A stretch of 64,000 nucleotides of DNA from CAG-217 sp963638105 (GTDB lineage: Bacteria > Bacillota > Clostridia > Oscillospirales > Acutalibacteraceae), in the NCBI GenBank assembly GCA_963638105.1, contig CAVHPP010000007.1, positions 1-64,000 on the forward strand, written 5' to 3'. Made by a program: the position numbers and the translations under genes. The notes under the pieces are model-generated. The model was not told the origin of the DNA. It searched no databases and saw only the letters and a list, made by a program, of their open reading frames with translations. Positions 8,234 to 15,375 of the stretch are shown here, one piece after another. The first letter of the stretch is position 1. Each line of letters starts with the position of its first letter.

Positions 8234-8262
8234 AGTATAGCATACGCTACACCCCTTTGCAA
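8234..8262 (-). promoter_or_regulatory. Sigma-A promoter of the NfeD/SPFH operon
   Basis: Reverse-strand TTGCAA (8262-8257) and TATACT (8239-8234), 17 bp apart. Confidence 0.8.
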
Positions 8263-8305
8263 TACACATTCCATTTTAATCGACGCGTGCCCAGCAGGGG
8301 GTGTG

Positions 8306-8331
8306 CGGCAGGAGCAAGCCCCCGTCCTACG
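8306..8331 (-). repeat. Dispersed repeat R2
   Basis: A slightly diverged R2 copy (CGGCAGGAGCAAGCCCCCGT then CCTAC). Confidence 0.65.
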
Positions 8332-8342
8332 GTGTCGTTTTA

Positions 8343-8394
8343 TCCCCTCAGTCGCAAAATGCGACAGCTCCCCTTGAAAAAACAAGGGGAGCCG
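8343..8394 (+). repeat. Hairpin repeat with CTCCCCTTG/CAAGGGGAG stem
   Basis: TCGC/GCGA and GCTCCCCTTG/CAAGGGGAGC form two adjacent hairpins. The second stem is repeated at 8558-8579, where it serves as the ptsI terminator. Confidence 0.6.
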
Positions 8395-8408
8395 TATTGT
8401 GTATAATC

Positions 8409-8530
8409 AGCCTCCCTTGTAAAGGGTGACTCCCCGCAGTGCGGGGAGATGTCGCGCAGCGACAGAGGGGACGGGCACCGGTTCGGTGGTGGCAACGCCG
8501 ACGGCGTTGACGGAGGGATTGATACCCACA
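8409..8530 (-). repeat. Compound copy of repeat R1
   Basis: In reverse orientation this holds the CCTCCCTTGTAAAGGG palindrome, a CTCCCCGCAGTGCGGGGAG hairpin, a TGTCGCGCAGCGACA hairpin and GGTGGCAACGCCGACGGCGT followed by TGACGGAGGGATTGAT. The middle appears to be an insertion of extra hairpin modules relative to the copy at 81-150. Confidence 0.6.
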
Positions 8531-8550
8531 TCGGGCCGCAATTTATCCAT

Positions 8551-8580
8551 AAAACAACTCCCCTTGTTTCCAAGGGGAGC
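8551..8580 (-). terminator. Terminator of the fructose PTS operon
   Basis: On the reverse strand CTCCCCTTG and CAAGGGGAG pair around GAAA and are followed by TTGTTTT. It lies about 20 bases after the ptsI stop. Confidence 0.7.
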
Positions 8581-8601
8581 CGCAAAAGGGTACTGTAATA
8601 T

Positions 8602-10218
8602 TTACGCTTCTTCCTCGCTGATGATCTTGCGGGTTTTCAGAATAGAAGAGGCAGACACGGAGAATTCGTCCAGTCCCCACGCCAGCAGATGGGGGATCAG
8701 CCGGGGATCCGCCGCCCCCTCGCCGCACATACCCACCGGAATACCGGCGGCCTTGGCGGCCTGAATGGTCATTTCAATGGCAGAGAGCACCGCCGGCTGC
8801 ATAGGATCGTACAGACGCGCCACCGCCTGATTGCCCCGATCCACCGCCATCACATAGCCGGTGAGATCATTGGTGCCGATGGAGAAGAAGTCTGCTTCCT
8901 TGGCCAGCTCCGCTGCGGTCAGCGCCGCAGCCGGGGTTTCTACCATAATACCCACCGGCACCGGGTGCACATCCTCGCCGGCTTCAATCAGCTCCCGCAA
9001 ACACTGCTGGATCAGCTTTTTGGCTGCCAGAATCTCTTCCTTGCAGGTGATCAGAGGCAGCATCAGCTTTAAGTCGCCGAACTGGGCCGCCCGTAAAATG
9101 GCGCGGATTTGGTCGCAAAACAGATCCGGGTGATCCAGGCAGTAGCGAATGGCCCGGTGTCCCAGGAACGGATTGTCCTCTTTTTCAATCTCTAAGTAGG
9201 GAATTTCCTTGTCGCCGCCAATGTCCAAAGTACGGATGATGACCTCTCGCCCGTTCATGGCCTTGGCCACCGTGGCGTAAGCCTCAAACTGCTCTGCCTC
9301 CGTGGGGCGGGACATCCGATCCATAAACAGAAATTCCGTGCGGAAAAGGCCGATCCCCTCACCGCCGTTTTGCACCACCGCCTGCACATCCTCCGGCTTG
9401 CCGATATTGCCATACACGGCTTTCTTCACGCCGTTCTTGGTGACGGTAGGCAGATTACAATAGCGGCTGAGCGCCTCTCGCTCTGCCAAATATTCCCGCT
9501 GCCGCCGCTTAAATTCCGCCGTCTGCTCCGGCGTAGGCTCCGGCAGCACCGTGCCGCGAAAGCCGTCCACCGCCACGCATTGGCCGGTGTGCAACGCCTC
9601 TACTGCACCGCTGACGGACAGCACCGCCGGAATGCCCATGGCCCGCGCCAAAATGGCGCTGTGGGAGGTCATACCGCCCACCTCTGCCACAATGGCGGCC
9701 ACATGGTCCCGGTTCATCTTGCCGGTCATAGAGGGGGTAAAGTCGTGGGCCACCAGTACCGTGCCCGGTTCAATGGCGCCCAGGTCTACCTGCTCCGCAC
9801 CCAGCAAAATGCCCAGCAGATCCTCACGCACATCGGCAATATCGCTGGCCCGCTGCCGGGTCAGCTCGTCGTCCATGCCGGAGAACATAGCGATAAATTG
9901 GTTGCACACCCCGTCCGCCGCCGCTTCCGCCGTGGCGCCGCCGTCGATCATCTCCTCCATTTGGGAGAGCATAAACGGATCTCGCAGCATCTCCATGTGA
10001 CCGTCTAAAATCGCTGCCTCTTTCTCTCCGGCAGAGGCTTGCAGCCGATCCCGCAACTGCTCCGTCTTTTGCATAAATGCGTTAATGGCTGCCCGAAGCC
10101 GCTCTTTTTCCTGCCGGGCGCCGCCAAAGACCACGCCGCTGTAATCCAGCGACCGGTGCTGAATGATCAAGGCCTTGCCGATGCCGCAGCCCTCGCTTAC
10201 GCCTGTTCCTCTTAGCAT
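8602..10218 (-). CDS. ptsI: PTS enzyme I, phosphoenolpyruvate-protein phosphotransferase
   Basis: A 538-residue cytoplasmic enzyme, slightly shorter than the usual 570-575. It takes phosphate from PEP and gives it to HPr. The phosphorylated His186 sits in GGMTSHSAILARAMGIPAVL. The C-terminal TIM barrel carries LFRTEFLFMDR and ends with GMCGEGAADP, which holds the conserved catalytic Cys. GGAGAGG lies before ATG 10218. Between ptsH and ptsI a stem-loop (CAGGGAAC/GTTCCCTG, 10258-10287) without a T-run may adjust relative expression of the two genes. Confidence 0.96.
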   Translation of the reverse strand: MLRGTGVSEGCGIGKALIIQHRSLDYSGVVFGGARQEKERLRAAINAFMQKTEQLRDRLQASAGEKEAAILDGHMEMLRDPFMLSQMEEMIDGGATAEAAADGVCNQFIAMFSGMDDELTRQRASDIADVREDLLGILLGAEQVDLGAIEPGTVLVAHDFTPSMTGKMNRDHVAAIVAEVGGMTSHSAILARAMGIPAVLSVSGAVEALHTGQCVAVDGFRGTVLPEPTPEQTAEFKRRQREYLAEREALSRYCNLPTVTKNGVKKAVYGNIGKPEDVQAVVQNGGEGIGLFRTEFLFMDRMSRPTEAEQFEAYATVAKAMNGREVIIRTLDIGGDKEIPYLEIEKEDNPFLGHRAIRYCLDHPDLFCDQIRAILRAAQFGDLKLMLPLITCKEEILAAKKLIQQCLRELIEAGEDVHPVPVGIMVETPAAALTAAELAKEADFFSIGTNDLTGYVMAVDRGNQAVARLYDPMQPAVLSAIEMTIQAAKAAGIPVGMCGEGAADPRLIPHLLAWGLDEFSVSASSILKTRKIISEEEA

Positions 10219-10300
10219 GGTATCGCTCCCTCTCCTTGTTCAACTAATAAACACAGCCAGGGAACTGCCCCAAAGAGCCGTTCCCTGTGTGCAAAATTTC

Positions 10301-10567
10301 TTATGCCTCGCCTAAGCCGGACTCAATCAGGCTGACTGCCTTGGCCAGTGCCTCATTTTCGTCCGGACCGTCGGCCCGCACTTCCAACTGGCTGCCGCAC
10401 TTAATGCAGCCGGCCATAATGTTCATAATGCTCTTGGCATTTATGTCCTTGCCGTTTAAGATCAGATGCACATCGCTCTGGAATGCAGTCATTTCCTTAA
10501 CGAACATATTTGCCGGGCGCATATGGAAGCCCTCTTTATTGATTACCTTCGTTACCTGAGATACCAT
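10301..10567 (-). CDS. ptsH: Phosphocarrier protein HPr
   Basis: An 88-residue HPr that carries phosphate from enzyme I to the fructose-specific permease. His15 in GFHMRPA is the phosphorylation site. Ser46 in KSIMNIM corresponds to the regulatory serine phosphorylated by HPr kinase in Firmicutes. The ATG overlaps the fruA stop (TAATG), so translation is coupled. No HPr kinase gene is in the window. Because it sits inside the fructose operon it could be a fructose-dedicated HPr or the only HPr of the cell; the sequence cannot decide. Confidence 0.95.
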   Translation of the reverse strand: MVSQVTKVINKEGFHMRPANMFVKEMTAFQSDVHLILNGKDINAKSIMNIMAGCIKCGSQLEVRADGPDENEALAKAVSLIESGLGEA

Positions 10568-12510
10568 TATGCTCTCTCCTTCTCTGTTTTATTCTTTTTC
10601 AGCAGGGCCAGCATCAGCGCGCCGACCACAGAGCCTGCAACCAGAGCCACGATATAGCCCAGCGGATGATCCACAACTGCGAAAGTGAAGACGCCGCCGT
10701 GAGGTGCCGGGCAGGCACAACCGAACAGTGCGCAGACCAGGCCGGATACTGCGGAGCCGATCATACAGGAGGGGATCACCCGCAGCGGATCAGACGCCGC
10801 ATAAGGAATCGCGCCCTCTGTGATGAAGCACAGACCCATCGCATAATTGACCGGACCGCTTTTCAGCTCCTCTTTGGTCCACTTCTTCTTGTTAAAGGTG
10901 GTGGACAGAGCGATGGCGATGGGCGGCACCATACCGCCGATCATCACAGCCGCCATAATCCAGGTATCACCGGTGGCGACGGAAGCCGTACCGAACACAT
11001 AAGCCGCCTTGTTGAACGGGCCGCCCATGTCAATGGCCATCATAGCCGCCAGAACAACGGACAGGAGAATGCGGGAGGTTTCGCCCAGACCTTTCAGTCC
11101 GGCAGACAACGCCAAGTTGATATACCCAACAAAGGGATTGATCAGCAACATAAACAGACCGATGAGCACAGTGCCGAACAGGGGGTACAGGAACACCGGC
11201 TTAATGCCGTCCATGCTCTTGGGCATCCAGGAGAAGGCCTTTTTCAGTCCGTTGACCAGCAGACCGGCCACAAAACCGGCCAGCAGCGCACCCAGGAAGC
11301 CGGACACAGCCTTGTCATTACCGGTAGGCGATTGCAGGGTGGCGCCGATGGTGGCCAAATAACCGCCAACGATACCGGGCAGCAAACCGGGACGATCCGC
11401 AATGGACTGGGCAATATACCCGGCCAAAATGGGAATCATAAAGCTGAATGCCGCTTTACCGATCCAAAAGATCACCGCCGCTACCGGGTTGGTCTGGCCG
11501 AAGTTGCCGCCTGCATTGGCGTTACCGGCCAAAGTATCAATCAAGAAGCCCAGGGCGATCAGCACACCGCCGCCGACCACGAAAGGCAGCATATGAGACA
11601 CGCCGTTCATCAGGTGCTTATACACCTTGTGGCCGAAGCTCTCTTTCTCATCATCCCCGGCGGGGGCTGCGTCGCCGTCTGCGTGGTAAATGGGCGCCTT
11701 GCCGTCCAGCACCTTTTGGATTAACTCCTGCGGTTTGTTAATACCGGCAGAAACCGTGGTTTGCAATACCGGCTTGCCATCAAAACGGCTCATCTCAACA
11801 TTCTTGTCCGCCGCAATGATAATACCGTCACAGTCGGCGATCTCCTGGCGGGTGAGTACATTTTTAGCGCCGCCGGAGCCGTTGGTCTCTGCCTTTAAGG
11901 GGCAATTCATAGCCGCGCCGGCCTTTTCCAGCGCCTCGGCAGCCATATAGGTATGGGCAATGCCGGTGGGGCAAGCGGTCACCGCCAAAATGCGATAGCC
12001 TTCCGGCGCCGCCGGTGCGGTTACCACCGTATCCTCCGGGGTCTCCTCCGGGTACTTGGCCCGCTCCTGGGCGTCAATAATTTCAACAAATTCCTCTGCC
12101 GTTTTGGCGCCACGGAGCCGATCGCAAAACTCCGGCTCCATAAGCATCACCATCAGGCGGGAGAGAATTTCCAAATGCACATCACCGTCCGGCGGAGCCG
12201 CGATCATAAACAGCAGCGAACTGGGCTTGCCGTCCGGGGCGTCATAATCCACACCGCCGGGCACGGTCATCGCCGCCAATGCCGCATGGGCCACGCTGTC
12301 GCTCTTTGCATGGGGCACCGCAATACCCTCGCCGATGGCGGTGGTGCCCTGTCCCTCCCGCGCCAGGATCGCCGCCTTGTAGGCCGACGGGTCCGTTAGG
12401 TTGCCTGCTGCCGCGTGCAACTCTACCAGTGCGTCGATGGCTTGGCTCTTGCTTTCAACCGGGGCGTTCAGCCGGATCGCCCGAGGAGACAGCAAATCTT
12501 TAATCTTCAT
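10567..12510 (-). CDS. fruA: Fructose-specific PTS permease, IIABC components fused
   Basis: A 647-residue fusion that imports fructose and phosphorylates it to fructose-1-phosphate. The order is IIA (about 1-150, active His67 in AVPHAKS), IIB (about 171-270, active Cys180 in AVTACPTGIAHTYMAAEAL), then the membrane IIC domain (about 300-640, with ten or so hydrophobic segments). This A-B-C order is the common fructose-family fusion. A gap of 58 bases separates it from fruK, and its stop overlaps the ptsH start. Confidence 0.96.
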   Translation of the reverse strand: MKIKDLLSPRAIRLNAPVESKSQAIDALVELHAAAGNLTDPSAYKAAILAREGQGTTAIGEGIAVPHAKSDSVAHAALAAMTVPGGVDYDAPDGKPSSLLFMIAAPPDGDVHLEILSRLMVMLMEPEFCDRLRGAKTAEEFVEIIDAQERAKYPEETPEDTVVTAPAAPEGYRILAVTACPTGIAHTYMAAEALEKAGAAMNCPLKAETNGSGGAKNVLTRQEIADCDGIIIAADKNVEMSRFDGKPVLQTTVSAGINKPQELIQKVLDGKAPIYHADGDAAPAGDDEKESFGHKVYKHLMNGVSHMLPFVVGGGVLIALGFLIDTLAGNANAGGNFGQTNPVAAVIFWIGKAAFSFMIPILAGYIAQSIADRPGLLPGIVGGYLATIGATLQSPTGNDKAVSGFLGALLAGFVAGLLVNGLKKAFSWMPKSMDGIKPVFLYPLFGTVLIGLFMLLINPFVGYINLALSAGLKGLGETSRILLSVVLAAMMAIDMGGPFNKAAYVFGTASVATGDTWIMAAVMIGGMVPPIAIALSTTFNKKKWTKEELKSGPVNYAMGLCFITEGAIPYAASDPLRVIPSCMIGSAVSGLVCALFGCACPAPHGGVFTFAVVDHPLGYIVALVAGSVVGALMLALLKKNKTEKERA

Positions 12511-12568
12511 AGAGAACCCTCCTTACACAGGGCGTCGCCCTGCACATTTAATCATTCTCCGACTGCTC

Positions 12569-13486
12569 TCAGTCGGCAAAATACTGTGTCTTATACCGGC
12601 GAATGGTCTCGCCGTCTGCCACGCCCTCACAAAAGGCAGAGGCATTACCGGCGGCGGAAGCCCACTTGAGCGCCGTTTTATAATCGCCGCTGTCTGCGTA
12701 CCCGGCCAGGAACCCGGCCACCATGGAGTCGCCGCAGCCAACATTGTTCACCGGTTTGCCGGGCACCACACCGACGGTGTGGGCACTGCCGTCCTCTGCC
12801 AGCAGCGTGGCGCCGTACTTGCCGCGACTCACCAGCACATTGCGTGCGCCTTTCTCTTGCAGCTTGGCTGCAAAAAAGCGAATCTTTTCTTCATCGTCCG
12901 GGCGAATGTCCTCGCCAAAGATCTCGCCCAGCTCATGGTGATTGGGCTTAATGAGAAACGGGCGGTAATCCAGCACCGCCAGCAACGCGTCGCCGGTGGT
13001 GTCTACCACAATATGCACGCCCTTGTTTTGCAGCTTGGCGCAGATTTGCTCATAAATGGAGCCGGGCATTTGGCTGGGCACCGCCCCGGCCAGCACCAAG
13101 AAGTCGCCGGGCATCAGTCCCTCCAGCTTGTGGAACAGCGCCTCCACTTCCGCCTCTGCCGGCTGGGCGCCGGGGGCGTTAATATCCGTTTGCCGATCGG
13201 CAAAGATCTTTACATTAATTCGGGTGTTGCCCGCTGCCAGCGGCACAAAATCCGTTTGGATTCCCTGGGTCTGCAGCATTTGCTCCAGGGCCCGGCCGGT
13301 AAATCCGGCCACGAATCCCAGCGCTCGGGTGGGCACGCCCAGTCCGGACAGCACCATGGACACATTGATTCCTTTGCCGCCGCACAGCAACTGCGCGCTG
13401 TCCGCCCGGTTTACATCCTCGCTGCTCAGCCGTGGCAGGCGCAGAATGTAGTCCAGCGCCGGGTTCAACGTTACGGTATAGATCAT
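12569..13486 (-). CDS. fruK: 1-phosphofructokinase
   Basis: A 305-residue PfkB-family kinase that converts fructose-1-phosphate to fructose-1,6-bisphosphate. The N-terminus MIYTVTLNPALDYILRL and the glycine pair in GGKGINVSMVLSGLG are typical. The C-terminal signature NNVGCGDSMVAGFLAGY (about 245-261) carries the catalytic Asp of GxGD. The ATG overlaps the fruR stop by four bases, with GGAGG upstream inside fruR. It supplies the second step for the permease encoded next. Confidence 0.96.
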   Translation of the reverse strand: MIYTVTLNPALDYILRLPRLSSEDVNRADSAQLLCGGKGINVSMVLSGLGVPTRALGFVAGFTGRALEQMLQTQGIQTDFVPLAAGNTRINVKIFADRQTDINAPGAQPAEAEVEALFHKLEGLMPGDFLVLAGAVPSQMPGSIYEQICAKLQNKGVHIVVDTTGDALLAVLDYRPFLIKPNHHELGEIFGEDIRPDDEEKIRFFAAKLQEKGARNVLVSRGKYGATLLAEDGSAHTVGVVPGKPVNNVGCGDSMVAGFLAGYADSGDYKTALKWASAAGNASAFCEGVADGETIRRYKTQYFAD

Positions 13487-14232
13487 AATAACGCAACCTC
13501 CTTGACCACCGTGCGTTCCCCGTACTCCGGGTCCGGCAGCCGATCGGTGATGATGGCCGCTTGATCCAGGGGCGCAAAGCTCACGGTAGATACTTTGTCA
13601 AACTTGCTGGCGTCTGCCAGCACATAACTGACGAAACTGCGCTCCATGGCCGCCGCTTTTAAGTAGGCCTCGTCTGTGTCCGGCGTGGTAAATCCCTGAC
13701 GAATGGCAATGCCGTTGGTGCCGATGAAGCACTTGGAAAAATTGTAGTTGTGCAAATTCTTGGCCGCCGCCAGACCGATGATGGCATCGGTGGTGTGCTT
13801 CAGCTCGCCGCCCAACACATAGGTTTTCATGCCCTTGGCCACCAATCTCTGGGCGTGGAGAAGGCCATTGGTCACAAAGGTGGCGCCCGGCTGCAAGTGG
13901 TCGATCATTAACAGGGTGGAGCTGCCGGCGTCTAAATATACAAAATCCGTATCGTCCACCTGGGCAGCGGCATAAGCGGCGATCATCTCTTTTTCGTCCA
14001 TGTGCAACTGCAACTTTTCGTCCAGCTTCTCCTCTCGGCGAATAAAATCCCGCCGGGTCAAAGTGGCGCCGCCATGCACCTTGTGCAGCTTGCCCAGCCG
14101 ATCCAGCGCAATCAGATCCCGGCGCACCGTGCTTTCGCTGGCGCCCAAAAGCTGGGTCAGCTGGGTAACGGATACGGTGCCTTTTTCCTCTAACTGGGCC
14201 AAAATCTGCAAGTGTCTTTCCTGGGTGAGCAT
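13483..14232 (-). CDS. fruR: DeoR-family repressor of the fructose operon
   Basis: A 249-residue regulator with an N-terminal winged helix (VSVTQLTQLLGASESTVRRD, about 19-38) and a C-terminal sugar-phosphate-sensing domain (VYLDAGSSTLLMIDHL at about 98-113 with the phosphate-binding DAGSS). By analogy with Firmicute FruR it should respond to fructose-1-phosphate and repress its own operon. GAAAGGAA precedes ATG 14232. As first gene of the operon it would be autoregulated. Confidence 0.93.
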   Translation of the reverse strand: MLTQERHLQILAQLEEKGTVSVTQLTQLLGASESTVRRDLIALDRLGKLHKVHGGATLTRRDFIRREEKLDEKLQLHMDEKEMIAAYAAAQVDDTDFVYLDAGSSTLLMIDHLQPGATFVTNGLLHAQRLVAKGMKTYVLGGELKHTTDAIIGLAAAKNLHNYNFSKCFIGTNGIAIRQGFTTPDTDEAYLKAAAMERSFVSYVLADASKFDKVSTVSFAPLDQAAIITDRLPDPEYGERTVVKEVALL

Positions 14233-14287
14233 AGGCAGTTCCTTTCTTCGTTTTCCGGGCGTTTGCCGCCCTCGTCCTTACACCCAA

Positions 14288-14316
14288 AGTGTACCACGGC
14301 AAGCAAAAACCGTCAA
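14288..14316 (-). promoter_or_regulatory. Sigma-A promoter of the fructose operon
   Basis: Reverse-strand TTGACG (14316-14311) and TACACT (14293-14288) with 17 bp between. Confidence 0.8.
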
Positions 14317-14353
14317 GTTCATTCCTTCAATTTCGTTCACTCCGTACAGTGAA
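14317..14353 (-). promoter_or_regulatory. Candidate FruR operator repeats
   Basis: On the reverse strand GGAGTGAAC (14343-14335) and GGAATGAAC (14325-14317) form direct repeats 18 bp apart, the second abutting the -35 box. The first overlaps an inverted repeat TTCACT/AGTGAA (14336-14353 region). Direct repeats near the -35 box suit a DeoR-type regulator. This is inference from position. Confidence 0.4.
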
Positions 14354-14481
14354 TACCTGCTCATTTGGGCAATTTATGCAAATACAGCCCCTTTCTCTGC
14401 ACAGTTTTGAACGGTAATAGCAAAACATGCACGAATTCCGTCATTTGCCAAACGCACTTGTTTGCCAAAAAAGCGCAAAAA

Positions 14482-14514
14482 AGCACCGTATCCTCAGGAT
14501 ACGGCACTTTTTAT
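14482..14514. terminator. Bidirectional terminator after the CarD gene
   Basis: AGCACCGTATCC and GGATACGGCACT pair over 12 bp (two wobbles) with a 3-base loop; T-runs follow on both strands. It serves the CarD gene on the reverse strand. Confidence 0.85.
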
Positions 14515-14523
14515 AATCCGGAT

Positions 14524-15015
14524 TTATACCGCTTCTAAATACGCGGCTACGGTCTTGGGATCCTCCCCCCGCACAAAGGCAAACTCATCGCTGATCATAT
14601 GCAGCGCACTGCGCAGCGCCTTGGCGTCTGAAAGATACATTTTCTTGCCGATCTGCTTTTGGTGCTCCTCATGGCAACGCAGGGTCTTGATCAACCGCAA
14701 AATGCGCTTATGATCCGAGCTGTGGAGGATCTCCTCCGTCTTGGCCTTACGCTCGTGGGCGTTGCTCACCCACTCGTAGGGCTGGCAGGTCTTGGCATAG
14801 CCCATCAATTCCTCCACCGCCGCCGGGGCAATGGCCGAGCGGATCTTAATCCGCTGGGGATCGTAATCCGTGGGCACGTAATACTTGGAGTTCCGGTCAA
14901 ACACAGGCACCAGCACATAGTAGTCCTTGGTTTCGCTGGAGAACTTCATGGTTTCAATTTCGCGCACTTGGCAGATGCCCTTGGTACTGTAATGCACGAA
15001 AGTACCGATTTGCAT
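14524..15015 (-). CDS. CarD/CdnL-type transcription regulator
   Basis: A 163-residue protein. The first ~60 residues (QIGTFVHYSTKGICQVREIE... YYVLVPVFDRNSKYYVPTD) form the CarD/TRCF RNA-polymerase-interacting domain, and the rest is the helical DNA-binding part (KRILRLIKTLRCHEEHQKQI). Family members bind the polymerase beta subunit and stabilise open promoter complexes. ATG 15015 is preferred to the GTG three codons earlier, because AAAGGTGA then has normal spacing. The gene is monocistronic. Confidence 0.85.
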   Translation of the reverse strand: MQIGTFVHYSTKGICQVREIETMKFSSETKDYYVLVPVFDRNSKYYVPTDYDPQRIKIRSAIAPAAVEELMGYAKTCQPYEWVSNAHERKAKTEEILHSSDHKRILRLIKTLRCHEEHQKQIGKKMYLSDAKALRSALHMISDEFAFVRGEDPKTVAAYLEAV

Positions 15016-15076
15016 GACACTCACCTTTCTTGATAATACACTGTTTTTTCGCCTGTTTTTCTATTTGAACATCACT

Positions 15077-15085
15077 ATTATAGCA
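15077..15085 (-). promoter_or_regulatory. Extended -10 promoter of the CarD gene
   Basis: Reverse-strand TGCTATAAT with no good -35 box at 17 bp; the TGn extension would compensate. Confidence 0.6.
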
Positions 15086-15308
15086 CAAATCGGTAAAAAT
15101 TGACATAGGCAAAGTAAACAAATCCCCGCCCCGAATTCCCACCTCCCCGGCAGGAATTTTGTACAAAATGCAAGATTATCCCCATTTTCACGCATTTCCC
15201 TTTACAAACCTTAAAAATCTTTTACCTATCTTTTACCCGGCAGCGGGCGCGGTTTTAACATCATCCGGCTATACTAAAACCGGAGCAGCGAGCCAACGCT
15301 GCAAAAAT

Positions 15309-15354
15309 CAAAAAAGGCCGTATGTACCTTTTCGTACACACGGTCTTGTTTTTT
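15309..15354. terminator. Terminator after the P-type ATPase
   Basis: AAGGCCGTATGTAC and GTACACACGGTCTT pair over 14 bp (two wobbles) around a 6-base loop, with A/T-runs on both sides, so it can act in both directions. Confidence 0.88.
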
Positions 15355-15375
15355 ATCCAATGATTATGCTTTTTG

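Larger units (their letters stand above)
8177..8601. other. Intergenic stretch with promoter and repeats, no gene
   Basis: This 425-base stretch has the NfeD promoter at one end and the fructose-operon terminator at the other. Between them lie copies of the dispersed repeats. I see no reading frame with a ribosome binding site or recognisable product. Confidence 0.7.
15016..15375. other. Intergenic stretch, no gene
   Basis: It holds the CarD promoter at one end and the terminator of the cation ATPase at the other. The 200 bases between (15105-15308) show no reading frame with a binding site and no clear hairpin. Confidence 0.6.

Noticed and set aside
10258..10287. Terminator between ptsH and ptsI
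   Set aside because: The stem is perfect but has a 14-base loop and no T-run, so it is at most a processing or attenuation element.
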